Below, piece after piece: positions 25,101 through 40,100 of a stretch of 64,000 nt of DNA. Source of the stretch: Xestospongia bergquistia (Eukaryota > Porifera > Demospongiae > Haplosclerida > Petrosiidae); contig OZ014412.1 of NCBI GenBank assembly GCA_963965975.1, positions 9,777,849-9,841,848 on the forward strand, given 5' to 3'. The translations under genes were made by a program, and so were the position numbers. The notes beneath the pieces were generated by a model. That model did no database searches and had not been told where the DNA came from. It saw only the letters and a list, made by a program, of their open reading frames with translations. How positions within the stretch are numbered: position 1 is the stretch's first letter; each line of letters opens with the position of its first letter.

Positions 25101-28100
25101 AATCTGCTCACACTTGATTGTCAAAACCAGATGATTCAACTAAACAATGCTGTTCAAGAAGCTGAAACTGTTGTGATCTCTCTAATAGAAGACAATGCAC
25201 AAATGAATATTATTACTGACATTTTCAACTCAAGTGATCTTAAGAGCATTGATCTATCAGTAGAAAATGAGTCACTACAGCAATATTATAAGTTAAAGAT
25301 TGGAGATGAGGTCTTTGTTGATATCTCTATTAGTTTCGCTGGATTTTTAGAACTCTTTGATGTATATAAACATATTTTTGCTTTGCAGAAAACATGTGAA
25401 TTATTTGGTCTTTGTGAATGCCTAAATGACCCTAAAATGATACAGCTAACTGAAATTGCAAAGGAAACTAAGAAGGCGAGTGAATCCAAGCTGCAAAATG
25501 CACATTCCATTACTTCATCTAACGCCTGTGATAAGGTATCAAATATCAAACGTATTTTTGGTATTGATGACCTCATTGATAATCCTTGTTTCAATTTATT
25601 CTCACTTTTGCAACATGGCTGTCCTCTATTTGGATTTGCTCAAGAGAGAGGTTATAACTTGATTAATGGTATGGACAGTTTTCGCCAAGAATATCAATTA
25701 GTAACTGCAGACCTTTTACACGAAGATCATCATGAAGAGTTATTAGCAGTTCTACTTGGTGCTATGCAATTGACTTCTTGTTTCTTTGATAAATCCTGTT
25801 CCCTTGTTGACCTTTGGACTAGTATAAACAAGATTAGCAATGTATCAACAGCAACAGCTCAACTCAAGACAGTTAATGAAGAAATAGGTCTTATCAGAAT
25901 CTGGTTCAATAGAATATCTGTAAGTTGACTAAAATGTAAATCAATATGTCAATAGATATACATTAAAAGAATGAAATGATGTATTGATGGGTTGTATGTT
26001 TAATAACAGCTAGACAGAGAATAAAGACAGGTAGATAGTTTATAAAACATGTCATTATATATTACAGAATATTGTATATCACTATCTTCTTACGTTTTAG
26101 GAAGGGTCTCAAGAAATGAATGAGAATACTCTACAATGTATTCTTCATTCTGGATCTTATCACTTCTTTTGTGATGAATATCATGTTGTGGTTAAATTAC
26201 AATTTAATCCATTTTGTGCAAATCAGAGAGGTAATTGAATAGTTGTACCATTAAGTAAATGAAACAGGCTGTTTTTACTTAAATAGACCAGCCATTTAAA
26301 GAATGGTCTAGTAATAAAATAGAAGATTTCATTCGTCAATTAACCTTGATTAATTCTGAAATAGAAAGTAGTGATGATCAAGTTGGTACTAATTTCAGAT
26401 GGTTTCAACAGGTAATTTTGACCATACAGTATGGTGTACTCTTATATTATACTTACATTATACCTATATAGTTTAATATAGCTGCAATGGAATTACGAGA
26501 TTGCTATTCTCAATTGCAACATAATGGTCATCCACTTTATTTGAAGGCGTCATCAGAACAATATTTATTGTATCCTCAGTATGAAAGATTACAATTACTA
26601 AAAGACAAAGTATGATGAGGTTTATATTACATTTATTTAATATGTAATATCATATTATAGGTGACAGTGTGTAAGAAGCAACTGACAAAGTTTAATGATG
26701 TCTTTTTAAAATCCAGAAATGATATTCCCTTGTTGTCATTTGTAAGCACTCAGAAACTAAAAGCAATTTATAGAAACTTAAAAAAGGAATTTCCAGACTT
26801 TGATGACCTTTTAAGAGATGTTGGTTTTTTCTTTAATTTAGATATAAACTCTTGTCATGTTATACATAAAGTTAGTCACAAAGAGTCTACTATTAATTTT
26901 ATTAAAAGTACTAATTATTTATTTTAATAGGAACTCTCTAAATATCATCAAGCTGATGGAAATACCATCGAGGAAAGTGAACATCCTGCCAAAATAATTG
27001 GGCATTTTTTGAGCAAGCTTGTCAATCAACCTGAATTAAAGCTTTTTCTTTCTGCTGCTGTTCTACCACAAAAGGGAGCTCATAGAAAAGATCCAATTAC
27101 AATCTCTTTAATTTCAGCCTTTGATTATTCTAATTTAGACTTGATTCGATTAATATACTGGAGTTTTGATGAAAGGTTTCCATTGTTTTGTCAGCTGTTT
27201 AGATGTTCATCAAATACATCTAAAGAAGACGTTGAGTTATTTTTTGACAGAATTGATCATTTTCCTCAACCAAAATATCTTGTACTGGGAATCAATTTAA
27301 TTAGAAATGACTTGCAACAAGTGAGTTAGTCTTTATGTGATATTATGTATCATTGCATTCCAATACTTTGAATAGGTTTTTTTAAAACGATTCTCTAAAT
27401 TGAAATCAAATGTTCACAGAAATTCTGATCACTTCAGAACAATAGACATCTTGATCGTTGAGTACTCTCCTTCACTGTTTCGACACATACCATGGATTGC
27501 TACCACAACCAAAGTGGTAAATTTTACTTTGACTAGTTAATTGTTTTTATTCATTTAATTTAGAACAAAGATAAACTACCTGATTTTACTGATATATATG
27601 ATCATTTAAGGGAACAAAAAATTGGTAAAGAATTTAAGCGATTTCAAGTTGTGTATGGACTTCCAGGTAAAGAAAATAAAGAAAAAATTTAATTTGTATA
27701 ATAGCAAAAAGTTGATACATACAATAATTGAAGCTGTTATTATAACATCCCCTAAGAAGACCAGGGTTTAAGTTAATAACTACTTTATATCAAGTATTGT
27801 TTTGATTATTCTATTAATAAAAATAGACAATTTTAAAAAAATTGTTCAGACTTTTCATGAGAGAGAGGCTTTATTAATTTGTTGTGCTTGTTTTTTTAGG
27901 TAGTGGTAAGACACATTACATAAAGAATTGTCTTGACAGTGACTTTCATAAAACAACAAGGACAATTAGTATCAATGAAACCTTCAACAAGACTGAAGTT
28001 GTTCAACAACTAATGCAACTTAGTTTGACCACCTATGATTTGGCACTCTTTTTGAATATCAATTTAGTGTTGCCTCAAGTACTTGATTTGTTATTTTAAA

Positions 28101-31100
28101 ATGTATTTATGATTTATGTTTATAGAAATGGGACAGAAAAGAATACAAGAAAGTATTTTATCAACTTGTGGATGATGTAAACTGGTTCTTCTTTGATTAC
28201 TTCATACTTCGCTATGTTGATGTTCCTGAGAATACTAGTGCTGACTCAACTTCTCCTGGTTGTCTTTCACTATGTTTGGTAGCTAAAGCGGCTACATCTG
28301 TTTATATTGAAGTTAGTTGTTACATAATACATGTGAAGGGTGTGTTGAAATTACAATGGACCAAACAGTTCATTTATTTGCATATGGTATGTCTGTTTTG
28401 ATAAATAAGTAAATAATTCCCTCTGGTGTTGCTCAAGTGTACAATTAATTGCACTTACTAATTTTGCAATTTTAATTTAGTCAAAGTTTGTGTGTATTAA
28501 TTTTAGCAACCATGCCTAATTCAACCACAAAGTCTAACATTTGTGTGTACTAATTTTAGCAATCATTACAATAGATGCTAAAATTACTTCTTACAATTAA
28601 AAGGAGGCTTAAGGTAAGTGGCAATGACATCTCAACCATTAGTTTTGCTATAGTGGTTGTACATAATTAAAGGTACTGATCAAGCTTCTTTGTTTCATGC
28701 AACCTACTTTTGATTAACAGTTACAGTATTTGTCAACTTAAAATCTTTACAAAAGCAAACTAAAGTGTCAAATAATTATATACTACTTACGATAGAGTAA
28801 TTCATTATATTTAGCTAGTATAGTAGTTACTGAGTAATAACGCTGTATGACACATAATGATGTATACAAGTTATATCATAGAGTACAAATTACCTCAAGA
28901 AGCACCCAACCTAAGTTATAACAAAGTGATACTGCAAGGAATTGAAAGATTTTGATCAGTTTTGAGCGAGATATTCATTGTTTTCTCCCAATACTTTTCA
29001 AGGCACAATCCATGCCATCCCTACATAGGCACTGCTATTGCATGCCTCATATTGAATGTGATTGGATGTGGTCAAAACACCTACTTCCTGTTGTACCTAG
29101 TCTTTCTATTGATGAGGAAGTAACATAATAATAGGTGAAAATCAGTTTTTAGACAAATGTACTTTATTACCAAAACAATCTTATGATTTGTTTGCACACA
29201 AAGTGTGCTAAACTGATATTGATTTCATGAAGTTATAAATGTTGTTTGTAGGCTCCATACTGGAAAATTGTCAATGATTGTTATGTATCAGATGAAAAAC
29301 GTCTGAATCAGTCGTATGAAAAATTTAAAGATTTCTTTCCTATCTTTGCTCTACTTGGTGAGAAGTTTACTCCTCCAATATGGTTTGATGTAAAAAGTAG
29401 TCCTGGTGTGCAACTAGTTTGTAAATATATTGTTGCAAACAGAGAAAAAAGACTGGACCACATTATTAAAAGTATGTTCACTCTATAATATTGCATAAAA
29501 TATAATGTAATTAATTTCTGTTTTGACATACTTGTTAAATATTTTATTTACAGGTTATGGCCTAAAAACATGATGGCTATATATAGTATATACAATGTGC
29601 AACAATGTAAACTAGGCATGGAGTATAAAGCTGTACATGTAGTGGCACATTAATGGCATAAGTTAGTTGGGCTATAACCTGTTTTGGCTTAATCCAAGAG
29701 ACACTCAAAGTGATATCACCTCTACCATGCCTTATTTTAACTCTTTTAGAGGCCAGAGATGCTCCAATTGAAATTAATAAAATTATGAAAGATATTCCTC
29801 CCAGTGAATGTCAGAGAATACTCTATGAAACTTTTCCATTGGTTGAAGTTAGAGGGAAAAAAATTATGGAGGTTTTGTATTTGAGGTGGGTTCCTATATA
29901 ATGTTTCTTGTCATTTTCTACTTGCATAATGATATTTTGTGCGTCAGAGTATTTTATGTACAGATATAGTAATGATATTATTTTTAACTTTATTTGAAAT
30001 GTAATTAATTGACTGAAAGAACAAATGAATTCTATCACATTCTTTATATTTAGATACATGGAAAGACGATGCATATTTCTAGAGAATTGTCCTCATCTTC
30101 GTTATAATGAAGGCTACAGAGAAACTATAAAAAACAGTGAAGGGAGAGTAATTGGAGAGAGAAACACAGCAAAAATGAGATCTACATTGTTTGCTATTAT
30201 GCAAGAAGAGGTTGGAAATTTTTGTAAGCAGTCTATGTCATGGTCGTCTGATGTTCATAGACAGGTTTGTTTATAGCTTAAAGCTAATTGAATTGTCTGT
30301 ATAAAAATATTATTATAAACAAACTGCTCTAAATTGTCCTAACTATGTGAAGACATTAATTATCGCATATTTATCACATTATCACAAATTTATATGTAAA
30401 GCAAACTAAGTGTCACGTTTATAGTGTCATTATAATTTTTAAAATGCCTCCATAAAATTAATTACTGTGTATTTTAAAATCTTTTTTCATTTAGCTGATA
30501 TATGACTTCAATAGTAGTGGCAGTACATTCAGATTTCTCTGTACTCATCCAGAACGTCTGCCACCAGATGAATTTTCAAAACTTCAAGCAATTGGAATTG
30601 ATATAGGAACACTCAAGTATGTTTAACTCTACTTGAAGAAATACCATTTTTAATTTTAATATTTTAGAGAGCGACTCAGCACTCAATTACTTCATACTTA
30701 TCTTTCTGCTGCTCTTAATGTTGACAAGGATCGTGAAACCAACGAAATTAAATTAATAAAAGATAAAAAATTTGTTCTCACAAGAGATTTTGTTCAAAAA
30801 ATGTTAAATATTCATGAAAGGAAGGAATGTGGTACTCCAGTGGTCATTGAAGGAGAGACTGGTGTTGGAAAGTCTTTTCTTCTTGAGTTACTTGCCTGTC
30901 TTTGGAATGAATCTTGGAACCAACAGTTGAAAAAACAGAGGCAAAATATTAAAGTAAAGAATTTAATTATTTTATATCTTCATCACAGTATAATTGCTGC
31001 TATAGGAATTTCTTCTTGAAAAAATATCCCTGTTGAAGGCTCGTGATTCAACAACTGATAAATTGCTGAGTACAACACTTTCTAAGCTGCAAACAGAAAA

Positions 31101-34100
31101 CGAAAAAGTGCCTCTTAGTGATATACAACAACTTTTGAGACTACATGATCCTAACAAACCTTCTAAACAATCATTTGAAATATTTAGGAATAAAATTGAA
31201 GTTGACTCTTATGATCCAGTGTTATCAAGTTTAGTATTACCTAGCGATTCCTCTTACAAGGGAGAATTTAGTGATTTATTGCAGCAAATGCAACGAGATT
31301 GTGATGTGGAGGTAATGTCTATTTTATATAAAGATTTCTATTCATACTGCTTATTAGATAATGGCTGAAGTGTTAAATGGTATTCTCTATGGATGTCTAA
31401 AGAGCACATTCTATAAACTAAGCATTCATACTGGTAAGTTTTATCCCAACAGTTGGGTTAGATAATTTTCTAAAACTAGTGGACTAAAAAGGGTATTAGT
31501 TTGTCATTTATATGATTTGTGTGGACTATGTGTTATACTCTAGCCATGAAGCCTGAAGAAGTCAGAATGTTCTTTCGTGATGTTAGTAAACATGCTGACT
31601 CTTTATTAACAAGATATAATGACTACTTAAAGCACAGGAAAAGAGCAACCTTTAAAGAATATCAGAAACCTGTAGTCACTGTAAGTATTTATTGTCTCTT
31701 AAAGTTTATGTGTTTTCAATTTTCTGTATAAATACACAAATTTTGTTAATGCATTCAGGTGTTTTTGGATGAAATAAATACTTGCTCATGTCCTGGATAT
31801 TTGAAAGAAATCATAACTGATGGCTCTGCTGGTATAAGAGTAAGTTCTTAAATAATACTTAAGGTTATGGTGAAGAAATGCTCCTATCTATATTTATATC
31901 TAAGGCTAGCTCGTTTATGAAGTTTTTTCAATCTCTGCTTTAGAATAATTAGACAATAGATAAGCTAGCTTTCCAAGTATTTGGTTTGTTTGAAGTTTCT
32001 GAATAACTATTTTGTGTTTGCCATTTTCTGACCTGAATTATTAGTATGTCTGGAAAAAGACATATTAATAATTGCTATATAGAATGCCTTTACACTAGTA
32101 CCAATACCATCATAGCGAAGAATTAATCTGCAGTAGCTTATTAGCATATTTTCTTAGGTTCCCTGTTTTTAATTCTTCCTGGTAACCCTTAACCCTGGAT
32201 GGGCAAGGGTTGTGGGACTTGTTTTATGTATGTGTCTGTTCTAAAAGTACAAGCTTTTTTAATGTACACACCTATTTGATAAATAATTATTGTAATTAAT
32301 TAATAATTAATTATTGCAAGTATAATTGTCATATGATTACTTTACTTGCACATTTTCATTGACTTGTGTAAGGAATTTTTATTGTTTGCACACTTTCATT
32401 TCATGAAGCGCTATTATATGTTGTGACTGAAAGAAACTTTGGTTTAACATTTAAGATATAAATTATTTTCTTTTCCAACTGTAAGTGAGACAAATGACTT
32501 AGCTTAACAAGCAAATACTTACAGAACTGCTGAAAAAATATACTGCATCCATTGCAATTAAAGTGTTGTCTTTTGCCACAGCTGTGGTATATATCTCCTG
32601 TATAACTTGGATATTTTCACAGATATTATGATACTTAGTTACTTTGAAACAACCTCTATTGCATATTATTTTTAACATGTTTTCATGTGCTACATAAAAT
32701 CTTGAAACAATAAGTATAAATAAGTAAGAATGAAATGATATCACAATGCAGCAAAAGATCCATGTTAAAAGGTAATTGTGATCCCTGGCTCCATCACTAC
32801 ATATTTATTTACAAAGTGGTTCATGTTTCACTAATTTAACTATGGCTCTCTTAATTGTCTGTTATAGGGAGAAAAAATCTCTTCAAACATATTCATTGTT
32901 GCTGCTTGTAATCCTCATCGTGGTAACAGTTTAGCATCTGTAGATAAGACATCTGATGAGAACTGGTTTAGAAGCTCATATTATGTCCAGTCCCTTCCTC
33001 CAACTCTTGAGCTTATTATATGGGACTATGGACAATTACGAGAGAGCCATGAAAAAGAGTATATAAGAGAAAAGTTCATTCTCACTTATAATGATTTGTC
33101 ATGTCTTGAATACACTTTTCTTACTGAGCGGATAGCTAAAGCTCAAAAATTTATTAGAAATTGTGCCTACAAAACATTGATCAATAATAAGGTAGCAGAT
33201 GATAAAGCAAAGTTATGTTCCCAAAGCACTGTTAGTCAACGAGATATTCAACGTGTCTTCACATTTTATGATTGGCTTCGGGAGTGGTTTAAACGACCTA
33301 CCAAATACAAAGTAGATGACTTTAGTGTCAGTTGTCGTGCTGTGTTTGTTGCCCTAGCTTTAGTTTACTATTTTCGATTAAATGAGAAGTATCGAAAGAA
33401 ATTTAAGGAAGAGATGATGGAACGTCGCCCTGTAGGTGAACAAGGAATTCCAGTCACATTTGAAGATGCACTTAATGATGAGTTTAAATGGGTATCTGAA
33501 CATGTTGATCTTCCTGTTGGTATTGCTCCAACTGATGCCCTCAAAGAGAACATTTATGCTATAATTGTATGTACAATGACTCGCATTCCTCTAATTATTG
33601 TTGGCCCACCTGGTTCTTCAAAAACTCTTTCTTTTAAGATTGTGACATCAAATTTCCAAGGACAAGAGTCCAAGTTAGAGTCTGACATTGATATTCTGTT
33701 GAGGTTGGATCCTCATTTTTATCAGTGTTCTCGTAACTCTACATCAACAGAAATTGAAACTGTTTTTCAGAGAGCTGAAAATCGTCAGAAAACATTTGAT
33801 GAAGGTAGTATTAAAAGTCAATCTGTTGTTCTTATGGATGAAGCTGGATTAGCAGAAGATTCTCATGAATCATTAAAAGTTCTTCATTATTACTTAGACA
33901 ATCCAAAAGTCAGTGAAGTATTGTTTAATTTCTTTACTAAAATGTGTGACATTTGGTAAAATTACTATAATTATTGTATAAGGGTACAGTGTAATTAACA
34001 GCTACCATCTAAATTTGTGTTAATTAGTAATTTTTTCTTGGGAAACATTATCAATAAGTACATTTATAACAATTTATAATAATACTGGTACTTATATACT

Positions 34101-37100
34101 CTCTCTAGGTATCTTTTGTAGGGATAACTAATAAGTTTTTAGATGCTGCCAAAAGTAACCGAGCTGTTTGTGTGTTCAGAAGTGAAACATCTCATGATGA
34201 CTTGGTTCAGCTGGCAAAATATTCTTTGACACATGGACAAGCTCCTAAAGCCACTGACATGATGGAAGAACATGTTATTGATGGTTTTGTAAAGGTGTAT
34301 AAAAGAATGATGACAGAGCCTGAACTTAAAGATTTCTTTGGGTTGCGTGATTTTATTCACTTCTTTACTTATCTTAGTCAAGTAAAATCTGAAAATGACA
34401 TTATATCACCTGAAGCAATTGTTCAATCTTTGGAGCATAATTTCAATGGGACTGCCCACTTTCAAGTGATATTGAGAGCTTTTCTTGAAGTGGTATGTCT
34501 AAATACATTAAACTATTTTTTATAATATACAAATTAGAAATTGATAATGTTAGTTTTTTCGTTTTTGTAGATTGGTTCAACTCCTGATCAGATGCATAAT
34601 CGTTCTTTAGTTAAAATTCTACAATCTAGTTTCAAACAGAAAGAAAAGGATCTCGCTGCAGAAAACTTAATTCGATATAAATTACTCATTGACAGTAGTG
34701 AAGACCAATCATTGGTCAGGCTTCTATTTGCCTTTAACATACTTAATAGAGATGAAACAAGAATCCTATCATGTTCCAAACTTCCTGGAGATAGTGAATC
34801 ACAAAAGGTAAACAAGACTATAATAGAAATTATCCTATAATTTTTTGTAAGACACTGACTTTACAATGAACACTGACTAGAGCAACCAAGACTGCATAAT
34901 TAGCAGCATTGTTAGTAGAAGATTAATAGCTATGGTATACTATTGAATACTAGAATATAGAAGAGCAAGCTAGTTGGATGCTTTAAGCATTGTTTATTTT
35001 AATCATTGTTGTACTACTTTCTATTAGGGTTAATAAATTTCAACATATGTTGTTGGTTAAAGGATATGCATTTGTTAGATTTTGAAATACACATATAACA
35101 ATATATTAAAGCAATGAAAACAAACAAACCCATATAATTAGTACATTATTCAAAAGATTATAGGACCACCTAGCATGTTATGTGTGCCAGGTGAAAAAAA
35201 GATATATGAGTCTATGCATTATATAAAAAAAATTATTTTTATAGCTCAACACTACTGAAGCTATAATACATTCTGTTGTGCAAGGTCATACAGTGCTCAT
35301 TCATCAAGCTGATGAAATTCAAGAATATTTCTATGATCTTTTTAACCAACGATTTACCTGCATAAAGAACCAATCTAGTACATCATTTTATGCCAATGTG
35401 GCTGTTGGCCCTAATGTTCGTCCCACTCGAGTTAGCCCTCAGTTTAATTGTGTCATGATTATAAGTAGTTCAGAGCTACCTAAAGTGGAGAAACCATTCT
35501 TGAACAGATTTGAGAAATATGCCTTAAGTCATGATGTACTGTTTAGAGAAGTCTTATCTTCTTGTCCCAAAAGTATCGAAAGTCTGCTTAAGTATGCTAA
35601 AAACAATGTAAGTTGACCAATTGTGCACACAAAAATAAATTTGAATATTTTTGTTATGCAAATAGTCATACTCATTTTTGTGATATTCAATACTTTTACA
35701 TTATATAGCCAGTTATGTTTCTATTCTATAGATTGATGACTTTGTCAAATCATGTGGAGAATCTAGCTTCTATGGGTTTGTAAACCACACAATTGATTCA
35801 CTCATGTTATCATTTTCAACATCCTTGTCATCTGATGACTGCTTACATATTCTTGTTGATGAAGATGACAAACATAACACTGACTGTCAATGTGCCACCA
35901 ACAAAGGACTTTTTGTGAAATCTCTTGTAAAACACTTTTATGATTGCTTTGGAATGCACATAAAACTGGTAGGTTGATAACACTGTATATGTGTTGGTGT
36001 ATTTAAAAGGCAACATCAATTATATAACGAGGTCTTTAATTTGCTTATAGTTCTAATTTGAGCTATTTTATCAGAAAGCTACTTATGTTTGCAAATAATT
36101 TTTTTAAATACAGTCATGTCTGATTTACTATGCATTAATAATGCTACCAATTTGTGCAATGATATTCTAACAGTCATATCGAAATATAGCTTTTAAAGTA
36201 ATAAGCTTATTTTATTACATTTGTATAGCACTGTATTGTAAAGTGGTATGTCTAATGTAAGCTTTTATTACCATTTTAGACCGCTTGTATTCATATGACT
36301 TTATCATTATTATGTAGGGTGAATGTTCCAAGTTTTCAAATACAGTCAAGTACGTATTTAATGCTGTACTAATTGATGATACTGTAATAGAGTTTCTAAG
36401 TACAGCCAAAACTTTTGATTTGATAGAATGTATTAAACAAGCTATGAAATGTATAAAAGAAAGTAACATTGATTTTTCTATTGAACCAGTTTGTGCCACA
36501 ATCGATAACCTTCCAATTCTTGTGTTGAGAGAATTAGTTGTTGTATGCCTTCAGAAACAACTTATTGAACTTATGACTCCTGAAGCATTAGTCCTTCACA
36601 GCGAACATCTTCATGAATATTATATTCAATGTTATCTTCAACATCAACATCACTTTTCACTAGGACAGCTAATTCAGGAAAAACATGATGCTCTGGGAAA
36701 ATTGTAAGTTGATTTTAAATTTTATTTATATACTCGTATGGAGATTATTGTATTAAATATGATGCACATTTTTGTTGATACATATGTCCTACGTTATCAA
36801 GTAATATCCTATGATTTAATCATGTTATTACTTATGTTTGTAGGACTAGTCTTCCACATTTTAAAATTAAGAAGTACCTCTGTTATACACGCACATCTTA
36901 TGCCATACTTGAGATAATTCATCCACACTATTGCTGGCAATTCAAAATAACAGAAGAGGAACGTACTAAAATGAGAGAATTGTTTTTAATTGATACACAA
37001 CTATTGTATACTTATGTTATTACTAGTACCACTAGCCAACAGAATATTAACCATATATTAAAACAATTTTTTGATTGTGAGACATCTGAAGTACTAGTGT

Positions 37101-40100
37101 TAGTTGCTGACATGAATGAACTGAGCAAAGACTGCATTAGTCATGTCCGACTATTAATAGAGGAGAAGGAAGCTCGATGTAAGATCAAAACCAACAAGCT
37201 CATTTACGTTCTTTTACACTTTTCTTCCAACATGTTTTATACACATTGTTATCCATCAATTTTCTTAAACGGTTGGCAACATATATACTTTGATACTATT
37301 GGTGAAGCTAAGGCAGATTCTCATATTGATATACAAAAATGGCTAACATATTGTTTACTGAAACAAAAAGGAAGTAGTATTGAACATATCGCCAGACACA
37401 CAGAGCCATATTTTGTCACTAAACCCATTATGATTACATGGCTACACAACTTGCTACCAAATGTATCGATGAGTATTAGTATTCAAAAGACAAAAGACAT
37501 AGATAAACTTTGTGGAAACAGGACAATACGTGACTGTTGGTACCATCTACTTTTTGGTTTTGATAATAGGATCAGTAATGTGATAATGGAACGATTTTCT
37601 TATTTCTGGCAACAGGATGCCACTAACAAACTCTCACAACAAGCTGCTAGCTATTCTATGAAATATCATTCTAGTCGTACATTATCCAGCACCATCAAAA
37701 CGACTGTTGAGTCTAGTTTTAAGGACATTGTCCTCTACCTACTTTCCATTATTAATGACACAATGACAATACACACCATTCTTAAATGCAATGAAGATAG
37801 CAGTGATTGTGTTGTAAGTTTGTTCTGTCAAATACTCTCCATTCTGCCAATACCCAAATCGATAGAAGAAATCAAACTACAACTTCATGAGTTTAATCAA
37901 CGACGTGAACACAACAAGAGTAATATTTCATCACCAAGATTCCCATTTTTTATTTCTGTTTTCCAGTCTATGGAAGCAATTCTAAATAAAGCATTAAATC
38001 TTGTCATTAGTACAATAACGATTGATGATAACCAACAGAATAACAGGTCTGATCCTTTAAAGCTTGAAGGATTTACTAATACTATTGAGAAAAACGAGAC
38101 TGATGCTGTCATTAACAAAATGAAGGAAATATTTGTTGAGCCTATACATGTAAGTATATTAAAAAGATTTTGCATAGTTTTTATTGTCCATTAAATGTCA
38201 GACTCCTACAATGTACTAATGATGTAGAAATTATTATATATGCATGATAACGATTATCATCATAATCCTCTTGTAATTTGTACATTTTTAATTAACAATG
38301 TGTGTTTAATAGGAGGGAGATGATCACTATGCCTGTGTTCGTGTGGCCATTCAATTTATGAAAGAACATACTGTCTGGGATGCCTACTTTCATGATGCAC
38401 TGTCCAAGCAAATGTTGTCTAGAGATGTGGGAGTTTTCTCTAAACAGTTTATGACACAACAGTTAATGAATATTGAGTCGGGTAAGTAATCTTAAGACAA
38501 ACACTATAATGAACAAAGCATTAAGCAGAAGATTCATAAAAGACTGTACAGTGTTGCTTATAAAATTAAAAATGATCAATTCTTACTCACTTACTAACTA
38601 TTTAACTTAGCTCCTTAATCATTATTTTATTTAACAGATGATATGCTTGAGAAGATGGCCTGTCTACATTACCAGCTAAGAGTGTGCTTGTTGGATTCTA
38701 ATTCATTATCAATTCTAAGAATATTAGATGAATGTGGCTCAAGAATTCCAGCCTGTACTGTCCCTGCAGAATTTAAACTCCAAGATGATACCTCTCTTTT
38801 CTGTGTTGTCATTGACATGATTTATACATCACTGCTCACCATCTGTGTACCTGAGACACCTTCAAATTCAATTTCAGAAATAAAGAATCTATTATCTTTA
38901 TATTATCGAATGGTATGTATTTATAAACTGTGTTTACATTACATGTTATTTATTTTTTATAGATACATTTAATCAAGTTACCACTTCAATCACTAGAAAT
39001 GATTTCATTTTCTCGAAAGAATAAATTGAGTTTTATAGGCTTTGCGTTTCGTATCTATGAGTTGATATCTACAGAAGAAAAAGGTGTCTTTCAGACATCA
39101 TTTGAGGATTTAATCTATAAAGTTTCTAAAAAACTTAACTTGGGCATCCTCTTAGTAAGTAATAGTGATTAATGTTATTTAAAGGTTCTTAAAGTTTAAA
39201 AGGAAAGAATTTAAACTGTTTCTTTATTTTAGGACACTCATCTCAAGGTCAACATACTTGTGGATACTGTTGCAGGTGTTGCTTTCAATGATAGTGACAG
39301 CCTACATCTTCTCTCATCAAGAACATGTCCACAGGAATTTCATTCCTTTCTAGAGCGCACCATACAACATTATGTACAATACTTCCACAACTTCATATCC
39401 CATGAAGAAGTAACGTGGATTCATCAAGTTATTAATCTGTCTCTGTCCAGTAATAAGGGTGTAGTTGTGAGCTCCTTTGGTCGATTCATTGTCAAGTATC
39501 ATTTTCAGTGTTTGTTAGTTAACAATGTTCAAACTGCTAGATCACCTGCTATACTTAGCGGACAAACTCACCCAAATCCATTACTACTTTTTAATGACAG
39601 GGTAATTTAGTATACCCTCTTTCATTACAGGTATTATTACTCTATTTTACAGATCAGAATAGTATTGAATGAATTGATTGAGACAATGCATCAAACTGAA
39701 AAGTCAATATACAGCCCTACATTTCATCGAAACAATTCTAAAATGCAGAAACGGTATCAACATGTAAGTAATATGATGTTAAGTCATTAATATTTTGTTG
39801 TCATTAATTATATCTGGTCATTATTTTATAGGCATTACTAACAGAGCCAATATGTGATGCATATTTTGAACTCACTCTAACCAAACTTCAAGCAAGGGAG
39901 CATAACTTATTAGAGCTAGTCTGTTTTTATAAAGCAGTAAGATATTTACTAATTTTGAGCTAATTTATGCATACAATATAAAATAAAATATAATATCTTT
40001 AAACAGAGTGACTTTTTTATTTTCTTAGATTTCTGAATGTCAAGGGAAAATGAAAGTGTTACTCATTGAAAAAGAGGCTGTAATTCATGTTGTTGCATCA

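Noticed and set aside
32188-32212. Telomere-like aacccttaaccct and a nearby agggtt
   Set aside because: Only two imperfect units; too short to be an interstitial telomere tract.
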